From positions 1 through 64,000 of the forward strand of contig CAWCHI010000015.1 in the NCBI GenBank assembly GCA_963795335.1: DNA of 64,000 nucleotides. The letters are read 5' to 3'. Each line of letters starts with the position of its first letter. Position 1 is the first letter of the stretch. Source of the stretch: Trebonia sp963795335 (lineage in GTDB: Bacteria > Actinomycetota > Actinomycetes > Streptosporangiales > Streptosporangiaceae). Shown piece by piece: positions 37,375-46,261 of this stretch. The position numbers were made by a program, and so were the translations under genes. The notes under the pieces were generated by a model. That model was given only the letters and a program-made list of their open reading frames with translations, had not been told where the DNA came from and made no database searches.

Positions 37375-38769
37375 ATGTCTTCGCATCGCGAGGCGCCGGG
37401 CATTTCCAAGGACCCGGTCGCCGACAGCTCCGACGTTTACGCATTCGTCAGTCCGGACAAACCGGATACCGTCACCCTGATCGCGAACTATGTCCCGTTG
37501 CAAGGGCCGGCCGGGGGCCCGAACTTTTACGAGTTCGGCGACGATGTGCTTTACCAGGTCCACATTGACAACGACGGCGACGGCCAGGCCGACGTGACCT
37601 ACCAGTTCCGGTTCAGCACCACCGTGCGTGACCCGGACACGTTCCTCTACAACACCGGCCCGATCGAGTCGCTGGACAGCGCCAACTGGAACCGGCGCCA
37701 GGTCTACAGCGTCACCCGGGAATCGCGCGGCAGGAGGCAGGAGCTCGGCTCGCAGCTCGCCTGCCCGCCGTGCAACATCGGCCCGCTGTCTACCCCGGAC
37801 TACCCGGCGCTGGCCAGCGCGGCCGTGCACACCCTGGCGGGTGGCCGCACGGTCTTCGCGGGCCAGCGGGCCGAGGGCTTCTATGTCGACCTCGGCTCGA
37901 TCTTCGACCTGGGCGACCTGCGCCCGTTCGCCAGCGCACACAACCACTTCGGGCTGGCGAGCTTCCCCACCAACGGCCCGGGGGTGAACGCGACCGAGAA
38001 CCTGAACGTGCACTCGATCGCGATCCAGGTGCCGGTCACCGACCTGACCGCGGGCGGCCACCAGCCAGCCGGCGTCACCGACAAGCAGGCCTCGATCGGC
38101 GTCTGGACGACCGCCAGCCGCCAGCGCGCCCGGGTGTACGACACCGACCGCAGCCTCTATGTCAACAGCGGCCCGTGGACCCAGGTCTCGCGGCTGGGCA
38201 ACCCGCTGGTCAACGAGGTGCTGATCCCGATGGGCAAGAAGGACTTCTGGAACACCCAGAGCCCGGCCCACGACAAGCAGTTCGCCACCTACGTCGCCCA
38301 CCCGGGCCTGTCTGAGCTGCTGCCGGCCCTGTACCCCGGGGTCTTCCCGAACCTGGCCGCGCTCAACGCGAAGGGGACCGCCCGGGCCGACCTCGAGGCG
38401 ATCCTGCTGACCGGCATCCCGGCCGGGATCGTGACCGGATTCCAGAACTTCACCGGCGCCACCCAGGCCGACATGCTCCGGCTGAACGTCGCCGTCAAGC
38501 CCTCGGCCAGCCCCAGCATCTACGGGATTCTCGGCGGCGACCTGGCCGGCTTCCCCAACGGCCGCCGGGTGTCCGACGACGTCACCGCGATCGAGCTGCG
38601 CGCGCTCGCGGGCGCCACCTACGCCCTGGTCGACAAGTCCTATACGCCGGACGCGGCCGCCGCGGCAGTGACCGACGGCCTCACCCCGGCCGACCTCAAC
38701 GTCCCCTACCTCGACACGTTCCCGTACCTCGGGGTGCCGCACTCCGGGTACACCACCCCGTCCAGTTAG
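37375..38769 (+). CDS. DUF4331 domain-containing protein
   Basis: ATG 37375 has a strong RBS (GTAAGGAGGCC upstream). The 464 residues begin SSHREAPGISKDPVADSSDV, YAFVSPDKPDTVTLIANYVP, then YQVHIDNDGDGQADVTYQFR, the typical DUF4331 opening with S-HREAP and N-D-DG-AD. Later LVNEVLIPMGKKDFWNTQSP and LAGFPNGRRVSDDVTAIELR are also diagnostic. The function is unknown; the domain occurs in secreted or surface proteins of many bacteria. No signal peptide is seen at this start. It forms an operon with the upstream Tat protein and the His-rich protein downstream. Confidence 0.92.
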   Translation: MSSHREAPGISKDPVADSSDVYAFVSPDKPDTVTLIANYVPLQGPAGGPNFYEFGDDVLYQVHIDNDGDGQADVTYQFRFSTTVRDPDTFLYNTGPIESLDSANWNRRQVYSVTRESRGRRQELGSQLACPPCNIGPLSTPDYPALASAAVHTLAGGRTVFAGQRAEGFYVDLGSIFDLGDLRPFASAHNHFGLASFPTNGPGVNATENLNVHSIAIQVPVTDLTAGGHQPAGVTDKQASIGVWTTASRQRARVYDTDRSLYVNSGPWTQVSRLGNPLVNEVLIPMGKKDFWNTQSPAHDKQFATYVAHPGLSELLPALYPGVFPNLAALNAKGTARADLEAILLTGIPAGIVTGFQNFTGATQADMLRLNVAVKPSASPSIYGILGGDLAGFPNGRRVSDDVTAIELRALAGATYALVDKSYTPDAAAAAVTDGLTPADLNVPYLDTFPYLGVPHSGYTTPSS

Positions 38770-38779
38770 TTCCGCGTTC

Positions 38780-38816
38780 CGGCCGCCCGCGTCGCCGGTG
38801 GCGACGCGGGCGGCCG
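38780..38816. terminator. 17-bp perfect hairpin between DUF4331 gene and the next gene
   Basis: CGGCCGCCCGCGTCGCC and its exact reverse complement enclose GGT. It lacks a T-tract but is very stable, as in many actinobacterial terminators. It sits just before the ribosome site of the His-rich gene and may reduce downstream transcription or stabilise the upstream mRNA. Confidence 0.6.
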
Positions 38817-38833
38817 TCCAGGAGGGATTCCCG

Positions 38834-39199
38834 GTGAACGAGCACGACCACGACCACGAGCACCCGCATGCCGCTGGGCACGCTCACCCGCATGCCACCG
38901 AGCAGGCGCCCGCCAGCGCCGACAACCTGCTGCTGGACATCGGCGCCGGCACCGGCGCGCTGGTCATCCGGGCCGGCGCGGACCGCGATCAGGCGGAGGT
39001 AGAGATCTCCCCGGCCGACGGCAGCCAGGGGCGTTCCCACAACGTGGTCCGCCCGCGGAGCACCATGGGCGGCCCGGTCTACGCGGCCGTCTTCCCTGCG
39101 CTCCCTGAAGGGACGTACGACGTCTGGCGCGACCAGTCCGCCAAGGCCGGCACGGTGACCATCCACGGCGGCCAGGTCACCAGCTTCCGCCTGGACTGA
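38834..39199 (+). CDS. Small protein with His-rich N-terminus
   Basis: GTG 38834 with AGGAGGG upstream gives 121 residues. The first 20 residues are dominated by His, Asp and Glu (NEHDHDHEHPHAAGHAHPHA), a likely metal-binding tail. The rest (DNLLLDIGAGTGALVIRAGA, VEISPADGSQGRSHNVVRPR, GTYDVWRDQSAKAGTVTIHG) looks like a small beta-sandwich. I do not recognise a family. Its position downstream of DUF4331 suggests joint function. Its 3' end overlaps the end of the convergent MerR-type gene by 23 bp. Confidence 0.75.
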   Translation: MNEHDHDHEHPHAAGHAHPHATEQAPASADNLLLDIGAGTGALVIRAGADRDQAEVEISPADGSQGRSHNVVRPRSTMGGPVYAAVFPALPEGTYDVWRDQSAKAGTVTIHGGQVTSFRLD

Positions 39200-40031
39200 G
39201 CTGGCCCGGCCCGGGTGCCCCGGTGCTGAACACCGGCCAGCCGATCTCGGTCCGCCAGGCGCTCTCGTCCGCCGTGTCCGCCCGGCCGACCAGGTAGTAC
39301 TCCCGGATCGGGCCGTCGACCGGCACCGCGTGCTCGGCCACGTAGCGGGCGAGCGCCCCGTAGGACCGGTCCACGTCACGGTGCGGGCCCGCGTGCACGA
39401 TGACCGCCAGCTCGGCGGCCGGGATGGTGCGCGGGGCGACCCGGCCGACCTCCGGGACCTCGGCCCGGACCGGCACGAACAGGGTCGCCTCGCCCTTGTC
39501 CTCGGTAAACAGCGCCGCCTCGTAGGCGCCCCCCGCGGGGCCGGCCGGGGTGACCGCGCGGGCCTGAAGGGTGGCGTAGAGCTCGCCGAGCGCGCCGCTG
39601 AACCAGGGCAGCAGGTCAGCCGTGGTCACCACGCTGGTGATGACGGCAGCGGATTGCGCCGGCACCCGGCGGAGGCTGACCGGCGCCAGCTCGGCCGGGT
39701 CGGTCAGCAGGTCCCGCAGCGAGGCGACCGCATCCTGGGTGCGGGCCAGGTCGCGTTCCAGCTGGCTCAGGTGGGCCGAGATCAGCTGGTTGCGGGCCCG
39801 CAGGTCGGGCGCGTCGAGGACGGCGCGGATCTGCTGCAGCGGCATGCCGAGATCGCGGAAGCGACGGATCACCTGAGCGGCCGGGATCTGGCCGGCGGAG
39901 TAGCGGCGGTAGCCCGTATCAGCGGCTACGTCCGAGGGCACCAGCAGCCCGCGCTCGTGGTAGTGGCGCAGCATCTTGATGCTGAGGTGCGTGGCCCGGG
40001 AGAAGTCACCGATGCTCAGTGAGGCAGGCAC
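39177..40031 (-). CDS. MerR-family regulator with GyrI-like effector-binding domain
   Basis: The 284-residue protein carries the N-terminal HTH_MerR: LSIGDFSRATHLSIKMLRHY, HERGLLVPSDVAADTGYRRY and AAQVIRRFRDLGMPLQQIRA, then a dimerisation helix (LERDLARTQDAVASLRDLL). Residues 125-270 form a GyrI/BmrR-like ligand pocket (VPAQSAAVITSVVTTADLLP, AELAVIVHAGPHRDVDRSYG). BmrR-type proteins sense lipophilic drugs or metabolites and activate from promoters with a long 19-bp spacer. Such elements lie in the 128-bp divergent region to the small gene at 40160, the likely target. Confidence 0.92.
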   Translation of the reverse strand: MPASLSIGDFSRATHLSIKMLRHYHERGLLVPSDVAADTGYRRYSAGQIPAAQVIRRFRDLGMPLQQIRAVLDAPDLRARNQLISAHLSQLERDLARTQDAVASLRDLLTDPAELAPVSLRRVPAQSAAVITSVVTTADLLPWFSGALGELYATLQARAVTPAGPAGGAYEAALFTEDKGEATLFVPVRAEVPEVGRVAPRTIPAAELAVIVHAGPHRDVDRSYGALARYVAEHAVPVDGPIREYYLVGRADTADESAWRTEIGWPVFSTGAPGPGQLSPGGSW

Positions 40032-40040
40032 GCCTCCAGT

Positions 40041-40107
40041 GTGGGACCTCCCATGGAGGGAGAGTCAAGGACGCGCGGTGGGGTTGACTCTCCGCGCGCG
40101 GGAGCCC
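40041..40107. promoter_or_regulatory. Two MerR-type promoters in divergent orientation
   Basis: GGAGAGTCAA (40059-40068) and TTGACTCTCC (40084-40093) form a perfect inverted repeat. Each TTGACT is the -35 of one direction. To the minus strand it is followed by CTCCCTCCATGGGAGGTCC, a spacer with its own dyad. To the plus strand the spacer has CTCCGCGCGCGGGAG. Dyads inside 19-bp spacers are the hallmark of MerR-activated promoters. Confidence 0.6.
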
Positions 40108-40159
40108 GGAGGCTGAAGAGCCAGCCGGGGTGGCCGGCCTGACTGCTGGAGGATCAGCC

Positions 40160-40519
40160 ATGAACACCGAACTGCCCGCCGTCGTGACCGAGTTCATCGC
40201 GGCCGTCAACGCCCAGGACACCGACCGCATCGTCGCCACCTTCGCGCCCGACGCCTATGTCAACGACAACCGGCGGGAGATCTGGGGCACCGGCGCCATC
40301 CGCGCCTTCGTGGCCAAGGAATTCGTCGGCGACCACCTCTCGGTGGACGTCACCGAGGTGATCGGCCACTACGGCGACGTCATCGTCCGGGCCCGCTTCG
40401 ACGGCACCTACGACAAGTCGAACCTGCCGGACGAACTGATCCTGACGAGCTACTTCGGGATCAGGCAGGACCAGATCACCAGCCTCACGGTGATCTTCAA
40501 CCAGCCTTCGCCGTACTGA
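40160..40519 (+). CDS. SnoaL-like / NTF2-fold protein
   Basis: ATG 40160, preceded by CTGGAGG, gives 119 residues: TELPAVVTEFIAAVNAQDTD, RIVATFAPDAYVNDNRREIW, GTGAIRAFVAKEFVGDHLSV and the last strand SYFGIRQDQITSLTVIFNQP. The pattern (AAVNAQD-D-I--F-PDA---D-RREI-G--AI) matches the SnoaL-like polyketide cyclase/nuclear-transport-factor-2 fold. It could be an isomerase or ligand-binding protein. Divergent from MerR and probably regulated by it. Confidence 0.85.
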   Translation: MNTELPAVVTEFIAAVNAQDTDRIVATFAPDAYVNDNRREIWGTGAIRAFVAKEFVGDHLSVDVTEVIGHYGDVIVRARFDGTYDKSNLPDELILTSYFGIRQDQITSLTVIFNQPSPY

Positions 40520-40685
40520 CCGGCCCAGCGTGGCGGGTCGCGGGCGGCGCGAACCGGGGTGAGGAAGACTTTCCGAACCGCACCCGCCACGTCAATGGCC
40601 GCCTGTAACGTGTCCCGAGACAACGCGGTTATTAAACCGTGACCCGGGGGCGGGCTGGGCGGGGACTGACTACGAAGGTGCAAAC

Positions 40686-41559
40686 GTGAGACATCTTTAC
40701 GGTGCTGCCCTAGCCGTCATCTTGACCGCGGTCATGTTCTTCGCTGGCGGGTGGGGGTATTTCCACCTGCTCACGCTGCCTGCCGTGCCGGGCGAGACGT
40801 CCGCGCTGCCGGCCGGCGGCGGCTCGCTGCTCGGCAGCGGCACTACCGTGGCGGCACTGGCCGCCCTGACCGGCACTGCGGTGCTGGCCGGCCTGCTGGG
40901 CGTGGTCCGCCGGGTCTCGCCGCTGGCGACCGCCCTGCCCGGCGCGCTGCTGCTCGCCTGGACGGTGTTCTACCTGTTCAGCGTGCGGCGGGCGGCAGAG
41001 CTGATCCCGCTGCGAGCCCACGCGTTCGGCGCGGGCTGGGAGGCGCTGCTGTTCAACGGGATCCTCGCGGTGGCGGGCGCGCTGCTGGTCATCCCGGCCC
41101 TGCTGCCATCCCGCTGGCGCGCGCGGCGGCCCGCCGGGACCCGCCCGCAGGCGGGCCCGCACGCGCCGTCCCTGCAGGCCGACGAGCGGCTGGCGGCGGC
41201 CTGGCCCGACGCCCGCCCGCGCCAGCCCGAGTTCAGCCAGCCCGAGTTCAGCCGGCCCGAGTTCGCCAGCCCAGCGGGCGGCGCCGGCGCGGTGGCAGCC
41301 CGGACCGCTTGACGGCTGGCCGCCGCAGGAGCGGCCGCGCGAGGAGGAGCCCGCGCTGACCGGTACCGTGCTGGGCCACCCGGCCCAGGGCGTCCGCCCG
41401 GTCGACACCACCCGGGTCACCGGGGCATCGCGGGCACTGCGGGCGACCGGCTCGTTCGCGGCCGCACCGGGCTCGGTCCCGCGCAACACCGGGGCGTTCC
41501 CGCCCCCAGCCAGGGGTGGCCTGCTCGGCCGGCCGTACTACCGCTCACCGGACGAGTAA
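40686..41559 (+). CDS. Actinobacterial membrane protein of unknown function (one frameshift)
   Basis: GTG 40686 starts VRHLYGAALAVILTAVMFFA. Four transmembrane helices are visible by residue 150: first YGAALAVILTAVMFFAGGWG, later TTVAALAALTGTAVLAGLLG, ALPGALLLAWTVFYLFSVRR and ALLFNGILAVAGALLVIPAL. A proline-rich cytoplasmic tail with three copies of QPEF/RPEF follows. Near 41300 the frame changes, after which DGWPPQERPREEEPALTGTV and PPARGGLLGRPYYRSPDE end the protein at 41559. This layout with a PQER/EE tail is usual for an uncharacterised actinomycete family. Reconstructed length is about 290 residues. Confidence 0.75.
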
Positions 41560-41586
41560 GCGCGACCGGCCAACCCCCCTGTTAGC

Positions 41587-42615
41587 TCAGCTCAGCTCGG
41601 AGCGGAGGCTGGCGGCCGCGGCCGCCATTGCCGCCATCTTCCCGTCGGCCGACTCCCGCGGCAGGTACTTCATGCCGCAGTCCGTCCCCAGCACCAGCCG
41701 GGCGGCCGGGACGTAGGGCAGCGCCCGGCGTACCCGGGCGGCCACGACCCCGGCCGTTTCCACCGCCGGGTCGGACAGGTCGATCACGCCGAGGATGATC
41801 GTCTTGCCGTCGAGCGCGGTGAGCACCGAGCAGTCGAGGTTCGACTGCGCGGTCTCGACCGAGATCTGGTCGGCGTCGCACGCGGCCAGCTCGGGCAGGA
41901 ACGAGTAGCCGGCCGGGCGCTCGTGCACGATCGCAGCGTAGCCGAAGCACAGGTGCAGCGCGGTGGTGCCCAGCCCGGCGACGCCGTCGAGGGCCCGGTT
42001 GATCACCTTGACCCCGTACTGCGCCGCCTGCTCAGGGCGGGCCTGCAGCCACGGCTCGTCGAGCTGGACGATGTCGGCGCCCGCCGCGAACAGGTCCTTG
42101 ATCTCCTCGTTGACCGCCTCGGCGTAGCCGAACGCCAGCGCCTCGCGCGAGCCGTAGTAGTCGTCCTGGGCTTGCTGTGACATGGTGAACGGGCCGGGCA
42201 GGGTGATCTTGACCGTCCGCGCGGTGTGGGCCCGCAGGAACGCGAGGTCGCCTACTTCGACCGGGTGCCGGCGGCGGACCGGGCCGGTGATCCGGGGCAC
42301 CGGGTTGGCCCGCCCGCTGCGGTCGGGGGCGCTGCCCGGGTTGTCGATGTCCACCCCGTCGAGGGCGGTGGCGAACCGGTTGGAGTAGCTTTCCCGGCGA
42401 ATCTCCCCGTCGGTGATGATGTCGAGCCCGGCGTCCTCCTGGGCCCGGATGGCCAGCAGGGTGGCGTCGGCCTGGGCCTGCTCGAGGAACTCGGGAGCGA
42501 CCCGCCACAGCTCGCGGGCGCGCACCCGGGGCGGCATGCGGCTGGCGAGCCGGCTCCGGTCGATGAGCCAGTCGGGCTGCGGGTAACTTCCAACCAGGGA
42601 CGTGGGCAGCAGCAT
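41587..42615 (-). CDS. Core-MetE-like (cobalamin-independent methionine synthase C-terminal type) methyltransferase
   Basis: The 342 residues start LLPTSLVGSYPQPDWLIDRS, then QEDAGLDIITDGEIRRESYS, VKITLPGPFTMSQQAQDDYY, GADIVQLDEPWLQARPEQAA, LHLCFGYAAI, ISVETAQSNLDCSVLTALDG and ARLVLGTDCGMKYLPRESAD. The D-GE, DEP-L, HLCFGY and G-DCGMKYLPR motifs are those of the MetE catalytic barrel, including zinc-ligating His and Cys. At this length the N-terminal MetE half is missing, as in the MetE-core (UROD-like) family whose methyl donor is often a corrinoid protein. It is not a duplicate of metH but may use other donors. Confidence 0.88.
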   Translation of the reverse strand: MLLPTSLVGSYPQPDWLIDRSRLASRMPPRVRARELWRVAPEFLEQAQADATLLAIRAQEDAGLDIITDGEIRRESYSNRFATALDGVDIDNPGSAPDRSGRANPVPRITGPVRRRHPVEVGDLAFLRAHTARTVKITLPGPFTMSQQAQDDYYGSREALAFGYAEAVNEEIKDLFAAGADIVQLDEPWLQARPEQAAQYGVKVINRALDGVAGLGTTALHLCFGYAAIVHERPAGYSFLPELAACDADQISVETAQSNLDCSVLTALDGKTIILGVIDLSDPAVETAGVVAARVRRALPYVPAARLVLGTDCGMKYLPRESADGKMAAMAAAAASLRSELS

Positions 42616-42674
42616 GCCTGCACGTTACTGCGGCGGGCCGGCTGCCTGCTACGGCGGACCCCGCCCGGCGCGGG

Positions 42675-43559
42675 TCAGCTGGGCAGGATGTTGACCGCGC
42701 GCGACACCACCAGCACCAGGGTGATAATCGAGATCACCGACTGCAGCGTCATCGCCCCTTTGGCCCAGCGCGACATGGGCATCACGTCGGTCGGGCTGAA
42801 GGCGGTGGCATTGGTCAGCGCCAGGTAGAGGTAGTCGACGAAGATCGGCTCCCACTCGGGCGGGACCATCTCCGCTGGGCTGGTCATCTGCGGGAAAAGG
42901 AAGTCGGGGTACCTGTTCCCGGCGTTGAGCGCCCGGGCGGCTGGCCCGCCGCGGTCGAACTCCCAGTACCACAGCCCGAACACGGTGATGTTGGTCACCC
43001 AGATGAGCCCGCCGGTGATCAGCAGCTGGCCGGCCGTCTTGCCCATGCTGCCGTCGGTGATGCCGACCGCCAGGCGGCCCACCGACCATACGTTGGCCAG
43101 CGTGAGCAGGCCGCCGAGGACCAGGCTGAGCGTCCGCATGACGCGGGACTGCCGGTCGATCCGCTGCGGGTTGGCCGCGACGAGCACGACCATCAGCGCG
43201 CCCATCGCCGCCGGCAGCGCCCACGACGGCGTGACCAGCTGCAGCCGGCCGGGCACGAAGGTTTGCAGCGCGCCCGCGGCGCACAACGTCACCGTCACCG
43301 GCCAGCGCAGCTCACCCCGGGTCCGGCGGCGCCAGGCGGGCCGCGGGGGGACGTGCGCCGTCGCCGCCCGTTCGTGCAGCCAGGCGCCCGCCTGCACGCC
43401 CTCAGCCGTCAGCCGCTGCGCCACCAGGTGCTGAAGCTGCTCGATGCGCTCGTGCAGTGACTGGATTCCGTCAATGACGTCCGGCGCCGCGGGCTCACCC
43501 GGCGGCACCGGGCGTGCCTCGCCCTCGCCCATGCCGTTCACAGCACCAGTGAACGTCAT
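42675..43559 (-). CDS. Integral membrane protein (DUF1345-like)
   Basis: Start ATG 43559 gives 294 residues; the open frame extends further upstream without support. An N-terminal helical segment (IDGIQSLHERIEQLQHLVAQ) could be a coiled coil. Five to six transmembrane helices then run from PVTVTLCAAGALQTFVPGRL to SIITLVLVVSRAVNILPS, including LLITGGLIWVTNITVFGLWY. The final YLYLALTNATAFSPTDVMPM, before a last helix, recalls pore-like segments of small channel-type proteins. Function unknown. Confidence 0.75.
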   Translation of the reverse strand: MTFTGAVNGMGEGEARPVPPGEPAAPDVIDGIQSLHERIEQLQHLVAQRLTAEGVQAGAWLHERAATAHVPPRPAWRRRTRGELRWPVTVTLCAAGALQTFVPGRLQLVTPSWALPAAMGALMVVLVAANPQRIDRQSRVMRTLSLVLGGLLTLANVWSVGRLAVGITDGSMGKTAGQLLITGGLIWVTNITVFGLWYWEFDRGGPAARALNAGNRYPDFLFPQMTSPAEMVPPEWEPIFVDYLYLALTNATAFSPTDVMPMSRWAKGAMTLQSVISIITLVLVVSRAVNILPS

Positions 43560-43624
43560 CCCCGCCGGTCCTCGGGCCGTGATGGCGTCGGCCGGGCCCG
43601 GCTGGGGCAGAAAAGGATTCGGGC

Positions 43625-45070
43625 CTAGTGGGGGATGCCGGAGATGAGGTCGCCGACCCGGCCGAGGGTTTCCCCCAGCCGGACCCGGGTGTCGCCGGCC
43701 GGCTCGCCCGGGGCGGCCGCCTCCAGGCGGTCGGCCAGCCGGTAGAGGGCGTACAGCCCGTGCACGCCGGCCCACCGGGCCGGCTCGGGCTCCCAGGTCC
43801 GGCCGTGGTGCCCGACCCACGGGAGCGTCACCAGCTCGGAGGGTTCCCCGCTCACCAGGTGGGCCAGGGTGCGCCCGGCGAGGTTGGCCGCGGCGACCCC
43901 GTGGCCGGTGTAACCGCCCGCCCAGCCGGTCCCGGAGGCCGGATCGTAGATCACCGACGCGCACCAGTCGCGGGGCACGCCGAGCACCCCGCACCAGGCG
44001 TGGGCGATGGCGGTGCCAGCCGTGGCCGGGAACAGCCGGCGCAGCACCCCGGTCAGCGCTGCGATCGTGGCCGGGTCGGTCTGGCCGAGGTGATCGGTGG
44101 CGGAGGCGAACCGGTAGGGCAGCCCGCGCCCGCCCAGTGCGATCCGGCCGTCGGCGGTGCGCTGCGCGTACATGTACGCGTGGGCCTCGTCCGACAGCGT
44201 CTCGCAGTTGTCCCAGCCGATCTCCTGCCAGGCGTCCGGGCTGAGCGGCTCGGTCACCACCATGTGGCTGTTCATCGGCAGCAGTGACCGCCGCAGTCCC
44301 GGCAGGGCCGGGGTGTAGCCCTCGGTGCAGCGCAGCACCGCCCGGGCGCGGACATCACCGAACGGGGTCCGGGCGACCGCGCCCGCACCACGGCCGGGCA
44401 GCGCCCCATCGGCCGGCCCGGTCGAGGAGACCGGCGTGGCCTCGTAGATCTCGACCCCGCGCCGCTCGGCGGCGGCGGCGAGCCCGGCCGCCAGGGCGGC
44501 GGGCTGGACCCGGGCGCTGGCGGGCGCGTACAGGCCGCCGAGGGCACCGGCCAGGTTGACCCGCGCGGTGGTCTCGTCGCGGGTCAGGAACTGGCAGACG
44601 TCGCTCCCGTCGCCCCACTCGCGCAGGGCCGCCAGTCCGTCGCGCATCCGCGCGAGCTGGGACGGCGTCGTCGCGACAGACAGCCGCCCGCCGCGCGCGA
44701 AGTCGCAGGCGATCGACTCGGCCGCGGCCACCCGGCCCACCTCGTCCACCGTCGCCCGCAGGGCCGCCTCCAGCGCCCGCACGCCGTCGGCTCCCCGGGG
44801 GCCGCGGGCGTAGCGTTCCCGCGATCCGGGCAGCTCCGCCGTCACCCAGCCGCCGTTGCGCCCCGACGCCCCGTACCCGGCGAAGGCCGCCTCCAGCACG
44901 ACGATCCGCTGGCCCGGGCGGAGCCCGGCCAGGTAGTACGCGGTCCACAGGCCGGTGTAGCCGCCGCCGACGATGCACACGTCCGCTTCGAGCGGCCCGG
45001 GCAGCGACGGGCGCCGGGCCGGGAACCCGCCGAGGGCCTGCCACCAGTAGGAGACTTCGCCGTTGCGCAT
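43625..45070 (-). CDS. FAD-dependent oxidoreductase of the DAO/PuuB type
   Basis: The 481-residue protein begins EVSYWWQALGGFPARRPSLP, then EADVCIVGGGYTGLWTAYYL, the dinucleotide-binding GxGxxG motif. GYGASGRNGGWVTAELPGSR is the FAD-anchoring S-GRNGG motif of gamma-glutamylputrescine/glycine oxidase relatives. Near the C-terminus, GTGWAGGYTGHGVAAANLAG completes the flavin site. It likely oxidises an amine or amino acid; with no neighbouring pathway genes the substrate is undefined. The stop lies at 43625; start at ATG 45070. Confidence 0.92.
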   Translation of the reverse strand: MRNGEVSYWWQALGGFPARRPSLPGPLEADVCIVGGGYTGLWTAYYLAGLRPGQRIVVLEAAFAGYGASGRNGGWVTAELPGSRERYARGPRGADGVRALEAALRATVDEVGRVAAAESIACDFARGGRLSVATTPSQLARMRDGLAALREWGDGSDVCQFLTRDETTARVNLAGALGGLYAPASARVQPAALAAGLAAAAERRGVEIYEATPVSSTGPADGALPGRGAGAVARTPFGDVRARAVLRCTEGYTPALPGLRRSLLPMNSHMVVTEPLSPDAWQEIGWDNCETLSDEAHAYMYAQRTADGRIALGGRGLPYRFASATDHLGQTDPATIAALTGVLRRLFPATAGTAIAHAWCGVLGVPRDWCASVIYDPASGTGWAGGYTGHGVAAANLAGRTLAHLVSGEPSELVTLPWVGHHGRTWEPEPARWAGVHGLYALYRLADRLEAAAPGEPAGDTRVRLGETLGRVGDLISGIPH

Positions 45071-45195
45071 GCGCTGACGCTACCCGATGGGGTCTCAACC
45101 AGGCAGAATCGGGTCGCGGGGTAGCCCGAAGCGGGTAAATTACTCCGGGACTGGCGCTCACCGGCCAGCCAGCGACGAAAGGTACCTTCTTAGCC

Positions 45196-46161
45196 ATGCG
45201 ACTTGGGGTGCTGGACGTTGGCTCGAACACGGTCCACCTGCTGGTCGTCGACGCGTACCCGGGCGCCCGGCCACTGCCCGCCTTCTCGCACAAGGTCGAC
45301 CTGCCGCTCACCGCGTACCTGGAGAAGGACAACACGCTGTCGGCGGCCGGCGAGGAACGGCTGACCGACGTGACTGCGGAGGCGCTGCGGATCGCCGAGG
45401 ACAAGGGGGTGGAGGACCTCATCGCCTTCGCCACCTCGGCCGTCCGCGACGCTGGCAACAGTGACGAGGTCCTGGCCCGGGTGCGGGACCGCACCGGGGC
45501 GACCATCCGGGTGCTGTCGGGGGAGAACGAGGCCCGGCTGACCTTCCTCGCCGCCCGGCGCTGGTTCGGCTGGTCGTCGGGGCGGCTGCTGGTGGTCGAC
45601 ATCGGCGGCGGGTCGCTGGAGGTCGCCACCGGCCCGGACGAAGAGCCGGCCGCAGCCATTTCCCTCCCGCTCGGGGCCGGGCGGCTGACCCGGACCTGGT
45701 TCACCGCCGACCCGCCGCCCGGCAAGGAGGTCCGGGCGCTGCGCCGCCATGTGCGGTCCGAGATCGCCCGGATGGCGGGCAGCCTGCGCCGCGGCGGCAC
45801 CGTGGACCACGCGGTGGGCACGTCCAAGACCTTCCGGCAGCTCGCCCGGATCGCCGGGGCGGCGCCGTCGAGCGAGGGCTTCTACGTCAAGCGCTTCCTC
45901 ACCCACAGCGACGTGATCACCTGGACCGAGCGGCTGACGTCGATGAAAGCGTCCGAGCGGGCCCGGCTGCCCGGCGTGTCGGTTGCCCGGGCGCCGCAGA
46001 TGCTGGCCGGCGCCGTCGTCGCCGACGCCGTGATGGACCTGATGGGCGTCTCCCGGCTGGAGATCTGCCCCTGGGCGCTGCGTGAGGGCGTCATCCTCAA
46101 GCGCCTCGACATCCTGGCCGATCCGGGCGCGCCCGCGAGCCAGGCCGCCCCGGCCGGGTGA
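45196..46161 (+). CDS. Ppx/GppA phosphatase family protein
   Basis: The 321 residues carry RLGVLDVGSNTVHLLVVDAY (phosphate-1 motif), TSAVRDAGNSDEVLARVRDR, LSGENEARLTFLAARRWFGW (conserved EEAR-like ENEARL), LLVVDIGGGSLEVATGPDEE (phosphate-2) and HAVGTSKTFRQLARIAGAAP (adenosine motif). Family activities are exopolyphosphatase and pppGpp phosphatase. Only the catalytic N-terminal part is present, without the HD extension of E. coli Ppx, as is usual in actinobacteria. RBS GAAAGG precedes the ATG. Convergent with the gene at 46262. Confidence 0.94.
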   Translation: MRLGVLDVGSNTVHLLVVDAYPGARPLPAFSHKVDLPLTAYLEKDNTLSAAGEERLTDVTAEALRIAEDKGVEDLIAFATSAVRDAGNSDEVLARVRDRTGATIRVLSGENEARLTFLAARRWFGWSSGRLLVVDIGGGSLEVATGPDEEPAAAISLPLGAGRLTRTWFTADPPPGKEVRALRRHVRSEIARMAGSLRRGGTVDHAVGTSKTFRQLARIAGAAPSSEGFYVKRFLTHSDVITWTERLTSMKASERARLPGVSVARAPQMLAGAVVADAVMDLMGVSRLEICPWALREGVILKRLDILADPGAPASQAAPAG

Positions 46162-46202
46162 AACCGCGCCGCCAGGCAACAAGCCCGCCGCCAGGCAAAA
46201 GG

Positions 46203-46236
46203 CCGGCCCGGCGGCCGCACGCGGCCGCCGGGCCGG
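46203..46236. terminator. Bidirectional GC-rich hairpin between convergent genes
   Basis: CCGGCCCGGCGGCCGC and its reverse complement flank a two-base AC core, so the real loop is larger. It is in the 100-bp gap between the ppx and DivIVA-like stops. There is no T-tract, but location and stability support a shared terminator. Confidence 0.6.
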
Positions 46237-46261
46237 GAAACCGGGTCCCCGCCGGGGTGGC

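Noticed and set aside
42675..43994. Longer version of the membrane protein gene (439 codons)
   Set aside because: The added 145 residues are a shadow of the oxidoreductase gene. ATG 43559 gives a normal-looking protein start.
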